Assembly (NCBI RefSeq): GCF_009183655.1
Contig: NZ_WEIO01000006.1
Span: forward strand, 62,001 to 126,000
DNA: 64,000 bases
Origin: Bacillus aerolatus
GTDB lineage: Bacteria; Bacillota; Bacilli; Bacillales; Domibacillaceae
Reading direction: 5' to 3'
Shown here: positions 16,810-27,892 of the stretch, one piece after another
Layout: the number at the start of each line of letters is the position of its first letter
How positions within the stretch are numbered: the first letter of the stretch is position 1
Notes under the pieces: model-generated
What the model was told of the DNA's origin: nothing
Seen by the model: only the letters and a program-made list of their open reading frames with translations
Databases searched by the model: none
Translations under genes and position numbers: made by a program

Positions 16810-17958
16810 CTATTGAATGGTTTCTTTTGCGCGCAGCCCGCGGATCAATACTTCGATTACTTCTTTGCGGCTGAACGTGGACGGCGGTACGTCTCCTGCC
16901 CGCAGCATTTCACGAACTTTTGTGCCCGAAAGAATGACATGATGCTCGCTGTCATGCGGGCATGTTTTGGCAGAAGCCATGCTTTCACATTTTTCGCAGT
17001 AAAAGCTGTGTTCAAAAAAGAGCAGCGTGATCCCGATTTCATCTTCAGTAAATTGGCCAAATATCTTCTGGGCATCATACGTGCCGTAATAACTGCCGAC
17101 GCCGGCGTGATCGCGGCCAACGATAAAGTGGGTGCATCCGTAATTTTTGCGGACAATCGCGTGAAAAATAGCTTCTCGCGGGCCGGCATAACGCATAGCC
17201 GCCGGAAAGACAGCAAGCTTCACACGGTCTGCCGGATAATAATCCTTTAAAAGCACTTGATAGCTTTCCATTCGGACATCTGCCGGAATATCATCCGATT
17301 TCGTTTCACCGACGAGCGGATTTAACAGCAGGCCATCCACAATTTCCAACGCCGTTTTTTGGATATACTCATGAGCACGGTGCACCGGGTTTCTCGTTTG
17401 AAACCCTACGATGCGCTTCCAGCCTTTTTCCTTGAAAATACTTCTTGTTTCAATGGGATCAAAATAAAAATCAGAAAATTGATTTCGTTCAATGCGACGG
17501 ATCAGTTTAACTGGCCCTCCAATATATACAGAACCACGGTCTAGTATTTTTTTAACACCCGGGTGAGCTGTATCCGTTGTTTTGTATACCTCTTGTGCTT
17601 CGTGCTGCTGGTCCGGACGGTAAATTTCTTCAATCGTGATAACGCCATAAGGAATACGGTTATGGACAAGTAGTGCAGTATCTCCTTCCGCAAGCGAGGC
17701 GGCTTTGTCTTCTGTCACTGGAAGCGTAATCGGCAGGCTCCAGACCGTTCCATTTGCGAGCCGGATGTTCGAAACGACTGAGTCATAATCCTTTTTCGTT
17801 AAAAAACCCGTCAGCGGACTGTAAGCCCCTGTTCCAATCAGCTCTAAATCACTGAGTGCAGTCTGGTCTAATTCAATTTCTGCGTGAATAGCCGTGGTAT
17901 TGTATTCAGGATCAAATAATTGAACTAGTTTACCACCATGTGGTACATTTTTTGACAT
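16810..17958 (-). CDS. sat: Sulfate adenylyltransferase
   Basis: 382 residues of the homodimeric ATP-sulfurylase type. Motifs [11 protein letters not shown] (nucleotide binding, near residue 190) and [12 protein letters not shown] are intact, and a CEKC...C zinc-like cluster occurs near residue 320. It activates sulfate with ATP to APS. No APS-kinase fusion is present, consistent with the separate cysC next door. Preceded by AGGGGG. Confidence 0.95.
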   Translation of the reverse strand: MSKNVPHGGKLVQLFDPEYNTTAIHAEIELDQTALSDLELIGTGAYSPLTGFLTKKDYDSVVSNIRLANGTVWSLPITLPVTEDKAASLAEGDTALLVHNRIPYGVITIEEIYRPDQQHEAQEVYKTTDTAHPGVKKILDRGSVYIGGPVKLIRRIERNQFSDFYFDPIETRSIFKEKGWKRIVGFQTRNPVHRAHEYIQKTALEIVDGLLLNPLVGETKSDDIPADVRMESYQVLLKDYYPADRVKLAVFPAAMRYAGPREAIFHAIVRKNYGCTHFIVGRDHAGVGSYYGTYDAQKIFGQFTEDEIGITLLFFEHSFYCEKCESMASAKTCPHDSEHHVILSGTKVREMLRAGDVPPSTFSRKEVIEVLIRGLRAKETIQ

Positions 17959-18019
17959 TGATAAAACCCCCTATATTTATTAAACGGATGAAAATACTAT
18001 GATTTGAATGTAAAAAAAA

Positions 18020-18727
18020 TTAATTTACGTGAAGCCCGCATTCTGTTTTGCCGGATCCTGACCATCTGCCAGCACGCATATCTTCCAATGAATAGGCCGG
18101 CTTTGTGCACGTTTCGCAGCCAATGCTCGGATAGCCCTGGTCGTGCAGGCGATTATAAACGAGGTCATGTTTCGTTACATAACGCCATACATCCTTCCAT
18201 GTCCAGTGAATCAAAGGGCAAACCTTTATCTTTTTGAATTTATGGTCCTCGTTCAAAAAGTTTGTATGTCGCCTTGTTTCTGATTGCTCTCGGCGCAATC
18301 CCGAAATCCAGGCAGCAGACGGGTCAAGCGCTTTTGAAAGCGGGGCGATTTTTCTTAAATCACAGCATTGATTCGGATTCTTTTTCCATAAATCTTTTCC
18401 GAATTGTGCGGTCTGTTCTTCAATCGTTAAATCTGGCTGCTGAAGGCGGATCTGAAGAGCAGGGTATTTCTTTTTCACCTCATCGATCACTTCATACGTC
18501 TCTTTGAAATGATAACCAGTATCTAAAAAAACAATTTCCGCATCCGGCTTCACTTTGGAAATTAAATCAATTAAAACAATGCCTTCTATGCCAAAGCTGC
18601 ACGCATATACAAGCTTCTTCCCATATTCTTTATAAGCCCACTCGAGTGTTTCCAGTCCTCCCTTCGTTTCACTCTCTTCTGAAAACGACGGCAAAGCTTT
18701 TTCATTCCACTGTTGATACGTAATCAA
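18020..18727 (-). CDS. cysH: Phosphoadenylyl-sulfate (PAPS/APS) reductase
   Basis: 235 residues from TTG 18727. The PP-loop-like YACSFGIEG, the CC...CxxC ligands for a 4Fe-4S cluster (NQCCDLR and GCETC) and the C-terminal catalytic ECGLH are present, so the enzyme is of the iron-sulfur type that can use APS or PAPS. A GTG nine bases upstream overlaps the Shine-Dalgarno AGGTG; the TTG is 6 bases after AGGTG and matches the family N-terminus (MxTYxxW). First gene of the operon. Confidence 0.93.
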   Translation of the reverse strand: MITYQQWNEKALPSFSEESETKGGLETLEWAYKEYGKKLVYACSFGIEGIVLIDLISKVKPDAEIVFLDTGYHFKETYEVIDEVKKKYPALQIRLQQPDLTIEEQTAQFGKDLWKKNPNQCCDLRKIAPLSKALDPSAAWISGLRREQSETRRHTNFLNEDHKFKKIKVCPLIHWTWKDVWRYVTKHDLVYNRLHDQGYPSIGCETCTKPAYSLEDMRAGRWSGSGKTECGLHVN

Positions 18728-18770
18728 TTTTAACACCTACTTTACAGATAGGATTTAATGAATATAAATA

Positions 18771-18798
18771 ATCTTATCAGAAAATTCGTTAAAGTCAA
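18771..18798 (-). promoter_or_regulatory. Sigma-A promoter of the cys operon
   Basis: On the minus strand TTGACT (18793-18798), 16-base spacer, TAAGAT (18771-18776). No S-box or T-box leader was found between it and cysH. Confidence 0.65.
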
Positions 18799-18844
18799 AC
18801 CTTATTTTTCGAAAATTTTTCCTTTTTTTACTTTAAATAGCCGT

Positions 18845-18928
18845 ATGGGAAACTTTGAAATAATGAATTATACGGTAAAATTATATAAAGAAGGAAATAT
18901 GACTGTAAAACAAATTTGTGAAAATTGA
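18845..18928 (+). pseudogene. Fragment resembling a recombinase helix-turn-helix
   Basis: A 27-codon frame ending LYKEGNMTVKQICEN, very like the C-terminal DNA-binding helix of serine recombinases/resolvases. It has no family context and stops at once, so it is probably debris. The rest of 18929-19079 carries no gene. Confidence 0.35.
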
Positions 18929-19079
18929 AAAGGACATAGTTAATCTATGTCCAGTAACGGCAACAGTTCGTTTTAATGCTTCTAAGTTAAAATTTTATAA
19001 CTCCCTCAGAACCTCAAGCATCTTGTATATAAGTTACTATACACAGGATTTAGGAAGCGGGGTCAGCCTCTTATTGTCA

Positions 19080-20684
19080 TTAATAAGGTTCAGCTTCGTG
19101 CCCTTTTTCCACAGCTGTTTCAGGTGCTTTATCTCCTTCTCTGTTGCCGAGCGGTTTTTGGCTTGATCCGTCTTTTGAAGCATTAGCCAAGCCTTCACGT
19201 AAGCGGCGGCCATATTCTTTGTCTGCTTCTTCAGCAAGTGCAATCATTTTATCTTGAATTCTTTGGTCACATTGAGAAAGATCTGATACAAGGTTTGAAA
19301 TTAATTCCGTTTTTTCCCACTCTTCAAACATGCGATACGTTTCACCAGCTTGTTTTGTATTGCTTTGCCTGTCGATCGATTCACGTACTAATTTCCCTTC
19401 AATGTTTGGTGTGTATTCCTTTCCAACTTGTTCTGCTTCTTTTAATCCCCCCAATATAGATGGCTCGTAGTTAATATGAGGATTTTGGCCAGGAGCGCGG
19501 TCTACTTTATATTGCATTTGTCCGCCGCTTTGATTAGTCGCCACTCGTTTTTTCGGAGCGTTAATCGGCAATTGCAAATAATTCGCTCCAACGCGGTGCC
19601 GCTGTGTATCTGAATAAGAAAATGTCCGGCCTTGAAGCATTTTGTCATCCGAGAAATCAAGTCCGTCAACGAGCACGCCTGTACCGAATGCCGCTTGTTC
19701 CACTTCAGTAAAATAATCTTTAGGATTTTTGTTTAAGATCATTTTTCCGACCGGCAGCCATGGGAACTGATCTTCCGGCCACAATTTTGTATCATCAAGA
19801 GGGTCAAAATCCAATTCAGGATGCTCATCATCACTCATAATTTGAATAAGCAGCTCCCATTCAGGATAATCGCCGCGCTCAATCGCTTCATATAAATCCT
19901 GGGTCGCATGATTAAAGTTTTTCGCCTGTATTTCTTCCGCTTCCTTTTGTGTCAAATTTTTAATGCCTTGCTTCGGTTCCCAGTGATATTTTACAAGTAC
20001 CGCTTCACCTTTACTATTTACCCATTTATATGTATTAACCCCAGAGCCCTGCATCATGCGGTAGTTTGCAGGAATGCCCCATGGTGAGTAAACAAACGTA
20101 ACCATATGGAACGTTTCGGGAGAGCTGGCACAAAAGTCGAAAAATCTTTGTCCATCTTGAATATTTGTAATTGGATCTGGTTTAAAGGCATGAATCATAT
20201 CCGGGAATTTCATCGCATCACGAATAAAGAAAATTTTCAAATTGTTTCCAACTAAGTCCCAGTTTCCATCTTCTGTATAAAACTTTACCGCAAATCCACG
20301 CGGATCTCGAAGGGTTTCCGGAGAATGCCCACCGTGAATAACAGATGAAAAACGGACGAAAACAGGAGTCTGTTTTCCTTTCTCCTGAAATAACTTTGCG
20401 CGCGTATATTTCGAGACTGGTTCGTCGCCAGCTGTTCCGTATGCTTCAAAATAACCGTGTGCGCCAGCGCCGCGTGCATGTACGACACGTTCAGGAATAC
20501 GCTCTCTATCAAAGTGGCTGATTTTTTCAATGAAATCATAATTTTCTAAAGTAGCAGGGCCTCGATTTCCTACTGTTCTTATATTTTGGTTATTCGTAAT
20601 AGGATGCCCCTGCCTGTTTGTCAAAGTATCTTTGTTATCAATATTTGTTTCTCCATTTTCATGGTTAGGTTGATCTTGTGTCAC
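19080..20684 (-). CDS. katA: Catalase (clade 3 monofunctional, haem)
   Basis: 534 residues. The distal haem region [15 protein letters not shown] (about 60-75), the substrate-channel FVRFSSV and [14 protein letters not shown] motifs, and the proximal haem-ligand region with [12 protein letters not shown] are present. It decomposes hydrogen peroxide in the cytosol. GTG start with GGAGGTCGAAGG just upstream. The C-terminal 30 residues are acidic and variable, as in Bacillus vegetative catalases. A PerR box was sought upstream and not found with confidence. Confidence 0.95.
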   Translation of the reverse strand: MTQDQPNHENGETNIDNKDTLTNRQGHPITNNQNIRTVGNRGPATLENYDFIEKISHFDRERIPERVVHARGAGAHGYFEAYGTAGDEPVSKYTRAKLFQEKGKQTPVFVRFSSVIHGGHSPETLRDPRGFAVKFYTEDGNWDLVGNNLKIFFIRDAMKFPDMIHAFKPDPITNIQDGQRFFDFCASSPETFHMVTFVYSPWGIPANYRMMQGSGVNTYKWVNSKGEAVLVKYHWEPKQGIKNLTQKEAEEIQAKNFNHATQDLYEAIERGDYPEWELLIQIMSDDEHPELDFDPLDDTKLWPEDQFPWLPVGKMILNKNPKDYFTEVEQAAFGTGVLVDGLDFSDDKMLQGRTFSYSDTQRHRVGANYLQLPINAPKKRVATNQSGGQMQYKVDRAPGQNPHINYEPSILGGLKEAEQVGKEYTPNIEGKLVRESIDRQSNTKQAGETYRMFEEWEKTELISNLVSDLSQCDQRIQDKMIALAEEADKEYGRRLREGLANASKDGSSQKPLGNREGDKAPETAVEKGHEAEPY

Positions 20685-20938
20685 CCTTCGACCTCCTCAG
20701 CACATTATAGAATCTTGGAATTTTTTATGGAAAAGCCGCTCTATCTTTACCTTTTCCCATTTTTAATTAAGTATTCCAGTATTTATTTTTATTGTTACTG
20801 AGAATTTGTTCTGAAAACCAATTACACAAATTCTTCACGTGAAATCCTCTTAACATTGTAAATCCGTGTTTTCCTGAAGCTGTCCCTTCACGAGCTCAAA
20901 GTAAACAGAACCAGGTCGCTAAATTATTTTGGATACAG
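20685..20938. other. Intergenic region, katA to small zinc-finger gene
   Basis: AT-rich divergent spacer that should hold the katA promoter on the minus strand; I could not identify clean -35/-10 boxes or a regulator site. No coding potential seen. Confidence 0.5.
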
Positions 20939-20963
20939 GTTATACTTAAAGCTGGGTGGGTAT
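20939..20963 (+). promoter_or_regulatory. Candidate sigma-B promoter
   Basis: GTTATA (20939-20944), 13-base spacer, GGGTAT (20958-20963); the -10 is a perfect match to the general-stress consensus and the -35 matches partly. A TATAAT at 20961 could also serve sigma-A. Confidence 0.35.
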
Positions 20964-21010
20964 AATAAAGGAAAGTGCGTTCATTCATCATTTTTGAAAG
21001 GAGGAATTTG

Positions 21011-21187
21011 ATGACATACAGACGAGTTTGTACAGAATGTAATGGGTTAGGAAGAGTTCCTCTAATCAGAGGGTTCCACATCAATAAAGTATGCAAACAG
21101 TGCCATGGAATTGGTAATCACCCTGTATTTCGTCTTCATGACCCTTTGCTTGGCAGTGAATTAGGTCAGGAATTTATTTACAGATAA
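21011..21187 (+). CDS. Small protein with two CxxCxGxG zinc-finger motifs
   Basis: 58 residues. CTECNGLG and CKQCHGIG are DnaJ-type (CxxCxGxG) repeats spaced about 19 residues apart, enough for one zinc site. No J-domain is present. AAAGGAGGAA sits 6 bases before the ATG. It may be a stand-alone rubredoxin-like or DnaJ-like zinc knuckle; function unknown. It is followed 15 bases later by another small gene. Confidence 0.7.
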   Translation: MTYRRVCTECNGLGRVPLIRGFHINKVCKQCHGIGNHPVFRLHDPLLGSELGQEFIYR

Positions 21188-21202
21188 AGAGAGGTTATCC
21201 GT

Positions 21203-21364
21203 GTGAAAGAACAGGATATCATTTTATACGAGGAGAAGGAATATCAAATTGTGCGGATCGATCATGCAGGATATTGCGACATTAAGCGGCTTTCTCCCCC
21301 GCATCAAGTGGAATTGACACATATTAAATATTTAAAGCAGTGCCCGATTATTTCTCAATCTTAA
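21203..21364 (+). CDS. Hypothetical 53-residue protein
   Basis: GTG start with AGAGAGG upstream; product begins MKEQDIILYEEKEYQIVRID and ends CPIISQS. It is hydrophilic, contains two cysteines and looks like a small beta-rich domain. Probably cotranscribed with the zinc-finger gene; terminator follows at its stop. No family recognised. Confidence 0.6.
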   Translation: MKEQDIILYEEKEYQIVRIDHAGYCDIKRLSPPHQVELTHIKYLKQCPIISQS

Positions 21365-21403
21365 AGGAACCCGACAAATTGAAAAAGCGTCAGGTTCTTT
21401 TTT
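21363..21403 (+). terminator. Terminator after the two small genes
   Basis: AAAGGAACC paired with GGTTCTTTT, extended by GAC/GTC, then six Ts. Confidence 0.75.
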
Positions 21404-21491
21404 ACGTTTAAAAACGAGAATCTCATTTCTGCTGTTCGGAATTGCTCTCCCTTTTCGCTCTTTAAAATGGTATAATCAGATACGATTATAG

Positions 21492-23138
<1,647 letters not shown>

Positions 23139-23145
23139 TTCCATA

Positions 23146-23179
23146 CAAAAAAGCCGGAAGATTAACTCCGGCTTTTTTG
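23146..23179. terminator. Bidirectional terminator between ykpA and tatC
   Basis: AAAAAAGCCGGA and TCCGGCTTTTTT with an 8-base loop, serving two convergent genes. Confidence 0.85.
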
Positions 23180-23191
23180 TATGCGATTTGC

Positions 23192-23965
23192 TTAGGCCAT
23201 GCCTTCTTTTATTCTTTTGCTGCGCTCCATCCACTTCACCGTAAAGTTGGACAATACGATCCCCATTTCATAAAGCAGGATGAGCGGAATTAACACAATC
23301 AGCTGTGAAAGAAAGTCCGGCGGTGTGATCAGGGCAGAAACAACAGCAAGCACAAGAATGGCGTACTTTCTTGCTTTTTTTAATTTGACTGGTGTAACGA
23401 GTTGGATTGCAGTTAAAAACATCAACAATAGCGGTACTTCAAATAAAATCCCCATTGGTACAGTTGTCATAATTAAAAAATGAAAATATTCTTTCGCTGT
23501 AATCATCATGTCAAAGTTTATCGCTCCGAGCCCCATTAAAAAACGATAAATAGTAGGGAAAATTACATAAAATCCAAAGGTGATGCCTGCTGCAAAGCTG
23601 CCGAAAATCGCCGGTAAAAAAAGCAGTACCATTTTGCTTTCCCGGCCCGTCATCGCGGGCCGGGAAAACAACCAAAGCTGCCAGGCGATAAACGGTGCAG
23701 AAAAGCCTAACGCCAGCACTAATCCGATGCCGGCATAAAGCCTGATCACTTCCAGCGGTCCGAGCATGACCAATTCATGTTCATGGGACAAAAATGGAAT
23801 GATTTTGTGCATGAATAAAAGCATGCCGACAAATAAGAAAAGGATACACGCGACAGAATATAAAATCGTTTTTCTTAAGTCTGTTATATGTTCCACTAAC
23901 GTTTGTTCATCTTCTGGTGTCAAAGAAATGCCTTCCGCGGTTTCCGGTTCCCCCATTCTTTTCAC
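23192..23965 (-). CDS. tatC: Sec-independent protein translocase TatC
   Basis: 257 residues, six membrane segments, with the TatC hallmarks: N-terminal cytoplasmic LVEHITDLRKTI (the E and LR are needed for signal-peptide binding), and the F-x-PF-AWQLWLF segment near residue 110. It is the twin-arginine receptor. It follows tatA by 7 bases in an operon whose first gene encodes a Tat substrate. Confidence 0.93.
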   Translation of the reverse strand: MKRMGEPETAEGISLTPEDEQTLVEHITDLRKTILYSVACILFLFVGMLLFMHKIIPFLSHEHELVMLGPLEVIRLYAGIGLVLALGFSAPFIAWQLWLFSRPAMTGRESKMVLLFLPAIFGSFAAGITFGFYVIFPTIYRFLMGLGAINFDMMITAKEYFHFLIMTTVPMGILFEVPLLLMFLTAIQLVTPVKLKKARKYAILVLAVVSALITPPDFLSQLIVLIPLILLYEMGIVLSNFTVKWMERSKRIKEGMA

Positions 23966-23972
23966 CTCCTAG

Positions 23973-24182
23973 TTAGGTTTTTGGAAGTTGATCGTCTTTT
24001 TTTAATTTATCTTTTCCTTCCTCTTCTTCATCGCTCATCAGCTTATTGGCTCCACGCTTAAATTCGGATAACGTCTGGCCAAAAGCTGAACCGATTTCCG
24101 GCAGTTTCTTTGGTCCGAATATGATGAGCGTAATGACTAGAATAATGATTAATCCCGGTATACCAATATTAGCGATACCCAA
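23973..24182 (-). CDS. tatA: Twin-arginine translocase TatA
   Basis: 69 residues: one N-terminal membrane helix, then the hinge [10 protein letters not shown] and an amphipathic helix ending in an acidic-basic tail, typical of bifunctional TatA in Gram-positives. It polymerises to form the translocation pore with TatC. GGAGAGG lies ahead of the start. Fifteen bases separate it from the dehydrogenase gene. Confidence 0.93.
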   Translation of the reverse strand: MGIANIGIPGLIIILVITLIIFGPKKLPEIGSAFGQTLSEFKRGANKLMSDEEEEGKDKLKKDDQLPKT

Positions 24183-24197
24183 TATTACCCTCTCCTT

Positions 24198-25910
24198 TTA
24201 TACAAGACTGCCGCCTTGTTTGCTGTATTTAGCCATACCTTCTGCCGCTCGGTATGCAAGAGCTCCCAATGTCCCGGTTGGGTTGTAACCGCCGTTATGA
24301 GGGAAAGCAGATGCGCCGATAACAAAAACATTCTCTGCATCCCACATTTGCATATAGTTGTTTACTGCTGACGTATTAGGATCTGCTCCCATAATAACCC
24401 CGCCCGTATTGTGGGTTGTTTGGTAAGGAACAATGTTGTATTTTTCAGCCGCTTTATTCGTTACGACTGTATCGGCTCCCATTTCTTTCATTATTTCGGC
24501 ACTTTTATCAGCAATGAATTTGTATAAATTTTTATCTTGTTCCGTGAAGTCATAAGTTAACCTTAACAGCGGTTCTCCATAGGCATCTTTGTATGTCGGA
24601 TCAAGGTCCAAATAATTTTGACGGTGCGGCATCGATGCTCCTTGGGCCCCAATATTCAACACGCGATTAAAATAGTGAATAGACTTATCTTTAAAATCTT
24701 TCCCCCATCTCGGTGTATCAGGAGGAACCGGATTATTTTGAATCGGTCTGATCCCTGTCTGAGTGATGGACAAACTGCCTCCATGAATGAAGTCAAGATC
24801 AGAGTGGTCAAAATTATCGCCGTTATAGTCATCTACCGTGGCTCCGAGTGCGCCTGCTCCCATAAACGTATTAAACCGTTCTTTCTCAAAAAAACCGGCA
24901 GCACCAGGAAGAATTTGATAGCAATAGTTTTTGCCGATGATGCCTGTTCCGCTTTTCGGGTCGTACGGTTTGCCAAGCTTGGATGTTAATAACAGTTTGT
25001 TATTGTTCATAACATAGCTCGTTACGGCAACCATATCAGCCGGCTGTTCAAATTCTTCTCCCGTTAAGACATCCACATAAAGAACGCCTGTGGCTTTTTT
25101 GCCGTCATGCAAAATGCGGGTGACGTTTGAATGGGTACGCAGTTCGAAATTCCCTGTTTTTTGCGCTGTTGGAATGACGGTCACATTCGGGCTTGTTTTT
25201 GCTCCGTATTCACAGCCGAAACGCTCACAAAATCCGCAGTATTGGCAAGCGTTGAGTTGCTCTCCGTCCGGATTTTTATACGATTTGCTCAAATTGGCAG
25301 AAGGCAAGTGATAAGGATGAAGTCCCATTTTTTTAGCTGCGTCTTTAAATCTTTTTGTGATAACCGTTTCTTTCATTGGCGGAGTAGGATAAGGGTTGGA
25401 GCGTTTACCGCCGAGCGGATTATCTTCCCCACTGATGCCAGCCATTTTTTCAAATGTATCGAAATAGGGCTCCAATTCGTCATATGTAATACCCCAATCC
25501 TGTATTAAATAATCGGCCCCTAATTTATTTTTTCCATATTTCTTTTCCGTCATCGTTTTTATTTCAAAATCATATGGGAGAAAACGGAAATTGTGTCCGT
25601 TCCAGTGAACTCCAGAACCGCCCAGCCCTTCCCCTAGTAAAAAGGAACCGAGCTGTCTCATCGGCAAAGCCCGTTCTTTCGCTTCGTTTCGAAATGTTAC
25701 AGTTTCTCTTGACGTGTCCTGCATTAACTCATAGCGGATCGCATAACGATACTCATCGTGAACCATAAGAAAATCTTTCGTGGAGCGGTCTTTGCCGCGT
25801 TCGAGCCCGACGACTTTTAAGCCTTTCTTAGCTAGTTCCGCCGCAATAATTCCTCCTGTCCAGCCAACACCAATGGTAACCACATCTACTTTGGGTAGTT
25901 TTTTTGCCAT
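24198..25910 (-). CDS. GMC-family dehydrogenase, gluconate 2-dehydrogenase large-subunit type
   Basis: 570 residues. N-terminal FAD-binding motif GVGWTGGIIAAELAKKG near residue 15, substrate domain, and the C-terminal GMC signature region NTGGVIMGADP and HNGGYNPTGTLGALAYR. A cysteine cluster C-x2-C-x2-C-x4-C near residue 220 resembles the site that holds an iron-sulfur cluster in related FAD-dependent sugar dehydrogenases. No own signal peptide, so it probably hitchhikes through Tat with the small subunit. It oxidises a sugar or sugar acid outside the cell, feeding the respiratory chain. No cytochrome c subunit is adjacent. Confidence 0.87.
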   Translation of the reverse strand: MAKKLPKVDVVTIGVGWTGGIIAAELAKKGLKVVGLERGKDRSTKDFLMVHDEYRYAIRYELMQDTSRETVTFRNEAKERALPMRQLGSFLLGEGLGGSGVHWNGHNFRFLPYDFEIKTMTEKKYGKNKLGADYLIQDWGITYDELEPYFDTFEKMAGISGEDNPLGGKRSNPYPTPPMKETVITKRFKDAAKKMGLHPYHLPSANLSKSYKNPDGEQLNACQYCGFCERFGCEYGAKTSPNVTVIPTAQKTGNFELRTHSNVTRILHDGKKATGVLYVDVLTGEEFEQPADMVAVTSYVMNNNKLLLTSKLGKPYDPKSGTGIIGKNYCYQILPGAAGFFEKERFNTFMGAGALGATVDDYNGDNFDHSDLDFIHGGSLSITQTGIRPIQNNPVPPDTPRWGKDFKDKSIHYFNRVLNIGAQGASMPHRQNYLDLDPTYKDAYGEPLLRLTYDFTEQDKNLYKFIADKSAEIMKEMGADTVVTNKAAEKYNIVPYQTTHNTGGVIMGADPNTSAVNNYMQMWDAENVFVIGASAFPHNGGYNPTGTLGALAYRAAEGMAKYSKQGGSLV

Positions 25911-25924
25911 GGATAATCCCCCTA

Positions 25925-26692
25925 TTATTTAAAAAATGCATGTAAGCTTTGAGGTTGAATTTCTTTAAACTCTTTCGCTTCAATTTGTGAAAGATAAGAC
26001 CCTTGGTGACCCGGGAAGTTTTTCATCTTCCATCCATCCATATTATTGTTTCCTCCGTATAACGGATCAGCGTAAGCGCCTTCGAGAACAGCGGAACGAA
26101 GCAGGTTAAAGAAAGTGGTAGAATCCACACCTCTCATTTTTACTTTTCCTGTATCAAACTGAGTAAGGATTTTATCTTGTTCTTCCCCTGTTAATTCATC
26201 AAATTTCTTCTGGTGATTTTTTTGGCTAATTTCTTTTAGCATCCGGATGCCTTCATCAAATATTTGATGGCGTTTTAAAGGAGACTGATAGCCTTGTGTA
26301 GGTGTACCTTCCGGAAATGGACCTTGCATATATTCTCTCGTATTATTTCCGTAATTGCCGGCAAGCTGATGATCAATAAAATATGGAACGCCGAGTCCAA
26401 TAGCTCCCGGTCCATTGTCATCTTCCGGAAAAATCCGCTCAGCCGCTGCGCTCAGTACTTGAAAGTTTTCTTTGTCTGTGAAGTACATGAGTGCCCGATT
26501 GCTCGCCTGTCCATTTCCTGATTGATTGTGACCAGTTAGTTTATTGGGGCTCGTTCTTTCTTCTTCATCGAGATTCATACCGATCAATGTACCAAGCAGC
26601 CCTCCGCCAATCGCAGCTCCGCCTGCAATCAAACTGGAATTGCGAATAAACCGCCTTCTCGTCATGGTTGATTTTTGTTCTTCATCTGCCAT
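25925..26692 (-). CDS. Gluconate 2-dehydrogenase subunit 3 family protein with Tat signal
   Basis: 255 residues. The N-terminus has a twin-arginine signal (TRRRFIR followed by a hydrophobic stretch AGGAAIGGGLLGTL). The mature part is the DUF1028-like gamma-subunit fold of gluconate/fructose dehydrogenases, with FxVLSAAAERIFPEDD near residue 75. Start moved to 26692 because AAAGGAGG sits 6 bases before this ATG. First gene of the operon with the GMC subunit, tatA and tatC. Confidence 0.83.
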   Translation of the reverse strand: MADEEQKSTMTRRRFIRNSSLIAGGAAIGGGLLGTLIGMNLDEEERTSPNKLTGHNQSGNGQASNRALMYFTDKENFQVLSAAAERIFPEDDNGPGAIGLGVPYFIDHQLAGNYGNNTREYMQGPFPEGTPTQGYQSPLKRHQIFDEGIRMLKEISQKNHQKKFDELTGEEQDKILTQFDTGKVKMRGVDSTTFFNLLRSAVLEGAYADPLYGGNNNMDGWKMKNFPGHQGSYLSQIEAKEFKEIQPQSLHAFFK

Positions 26693-26897
26693 TGTAATCC
26701 TCCTTTCGGACATAAAAAAATAAGATAAGCTAGTTAGCTTAATATTCCATTCTTACCACATTGTTTAATTAATAAACTAGATAATTAACGTAAAAAAGGG
26801 AAGAGTAAAGAAATGAATCAATAATTGGGGGTTTATTGGCAACTACAAGAGGTAAACGAGTAAAGACAACAAGCGACGTTAACAAAGGGGTTTTTGT

Positions 26898-27377
26898 ATG
26901 TTTACACTTAATGATATGGCAACTTTTGCTTGGGCATTTTTTATCACGCTTCCCCTTACTTTGATTATTCACACAGGCGGGCATGCTTTTTTTGCTAGAA
27001 TCTTCGGCGGCAAAGCTAAATTAACGGTCGGCAGAGGAAATATTATTTTTACTGTAAAAAGAATAGAAATCCGCAAGTTTTATTTTATTGATGCGGCTTG
27101 CTATTACGATGGAATCAGGAAAGACAGACGCTGGAAACATGCGTTAATTTACGCGGGAGGACCGCTGTTTAATGCGTTGTCCATCATTATTATTAATGGG
27201 CTGATTCACATGGACATCTTGCCAGTCCATTTATTTTTCTACCAATTCGTTTACTTTTCCGTGTATCTTATTTTTTTCTCCGTTATACCGGTCGATTATG
27301 GTGAAAATAACCCAAGTGACGGCAAAGCTATATACGATGTATTGAAATATGGAAAAGTATACAAAGAGTTTTATTAA
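26898..27377 (+). CDS. M50-like membrane protein with altered HEXXH motif
   Basis: 159 residues, about four hydrophobic segments. The arrangement is that of site-2 proteases: HxxxH motif in the first helix (IIHTGGHAFFARIFGGKAKL, residues ~25-44), GGPLFNALSI in the third, and a conserved Asp-Gly (PSDGKAIYDVLK) near the C-terminus. The catalytic Glu is Thr here (HTGGH instead of HEXXH), so the protein is probably a pseudoprotease that still binds metal. AAAGGGG precedes the ATG. Confidence 0.65.
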   Translation: MFTLNDMATFAWAFFITLPLTLIIHTGGHAFFARIFGGKAKLTVGRGNIIFTVKRIEIRKFYFIDAACYYDGIRKDRRWKHALIYAGGPLFNALSIIIINGLIHMDILPVHLFFYQFVYFSVYLIFFSVIPVDYGENNPSDGKAIYDVLKYGKVYKEFY

Positions 27378-27382
27378 AACAC

Positions 27383-27427
27383 AAAAAGAGCGAGCGGCAC
27401 CTTAAACGATACCGAACGCTCTTTTTA
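27383..27427. terminator. Bidirectional terminator
   Basis: AAAAAGAGCG and CGCTCTTTTT flank a 24-base loop between convergent genes. Confidence 0.75.
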
Positions 27428-27850
27428 TTTAACAATCATAACTGGACATTTTACTCGTTTAGCTACTTTATGGCTGACACCGCCAAGAACAAATTCCTGC
27501 AGCTTGTTCAATCCCCGGCTGCCGATGACAACAAGATCGACTCCGAACTCATTGGCATAGGCTGCGACCGCAGATCCTGGTTCCCCGTGCTTGACTTTGA
27601 CCGTATAAGCGACTCCAGCGTTTTGTAAAATCTCTTCATGTGGTTTTAGTCTTAGCGACCGTTCTTTTTGAATAGTGATGATGCTGTCTTTATGCAAGAT
27701 GTCTGACTTAGATTGGTTGTAGTCGATAACAAATAAAATGTCTACTTTTGAATCAGGTATGTGCCTGGCAATTTCCGCGGCATGCCTAGCTGCCCGGATC
27801 GAGTGATCAGAACCGTCTGCAGCAAGCAATATATGCTTATACATATTCAT
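27425..27850 (-). CDS. Universal stress protein UspA family
   Basis: 141 residues, single Usp domain: N-terminal HILLAADGSDHSIRAARHA and C-terminal ATP-binding pattern GSRGLNKLQEFVLGGVSHK (G-x2-G-x9-G-S). Cytosolic nucleotide-binding stress protein. It lies 42 bases downstream of the SulP transporter gene, a frequent pairing in bacteria. Confidence 0.92.
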   Translation of the reverse strand: MNMYKHILLAADGSDHSIRAARHAAEIARHIPDSKVDILFVIDYNQSKSDILHKDSIITIQKERSLRLKPHEEILQNAGVAYTVKVKHGEPGSAVAAYANEFGVDLVVIGSRGLNKLQEFVLGGVSHKVAKRVKCPVMIVK

Positions 27851-27892
27851 CCCTCCGAAAAACGGAATCTATAATAAGTGTACACATAACAA

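Noticed and set aside
18728-18917. S-box or T-box leader before cysH
   Set aside because: No conserved riboswitch core or terminator/antiterminator pair; only a sigma-A promoter is visible.
20685-20900. PerR box upstream of katA
   Set aside because: Only loose AT-rich matches; no inverted TTATAAT pair.
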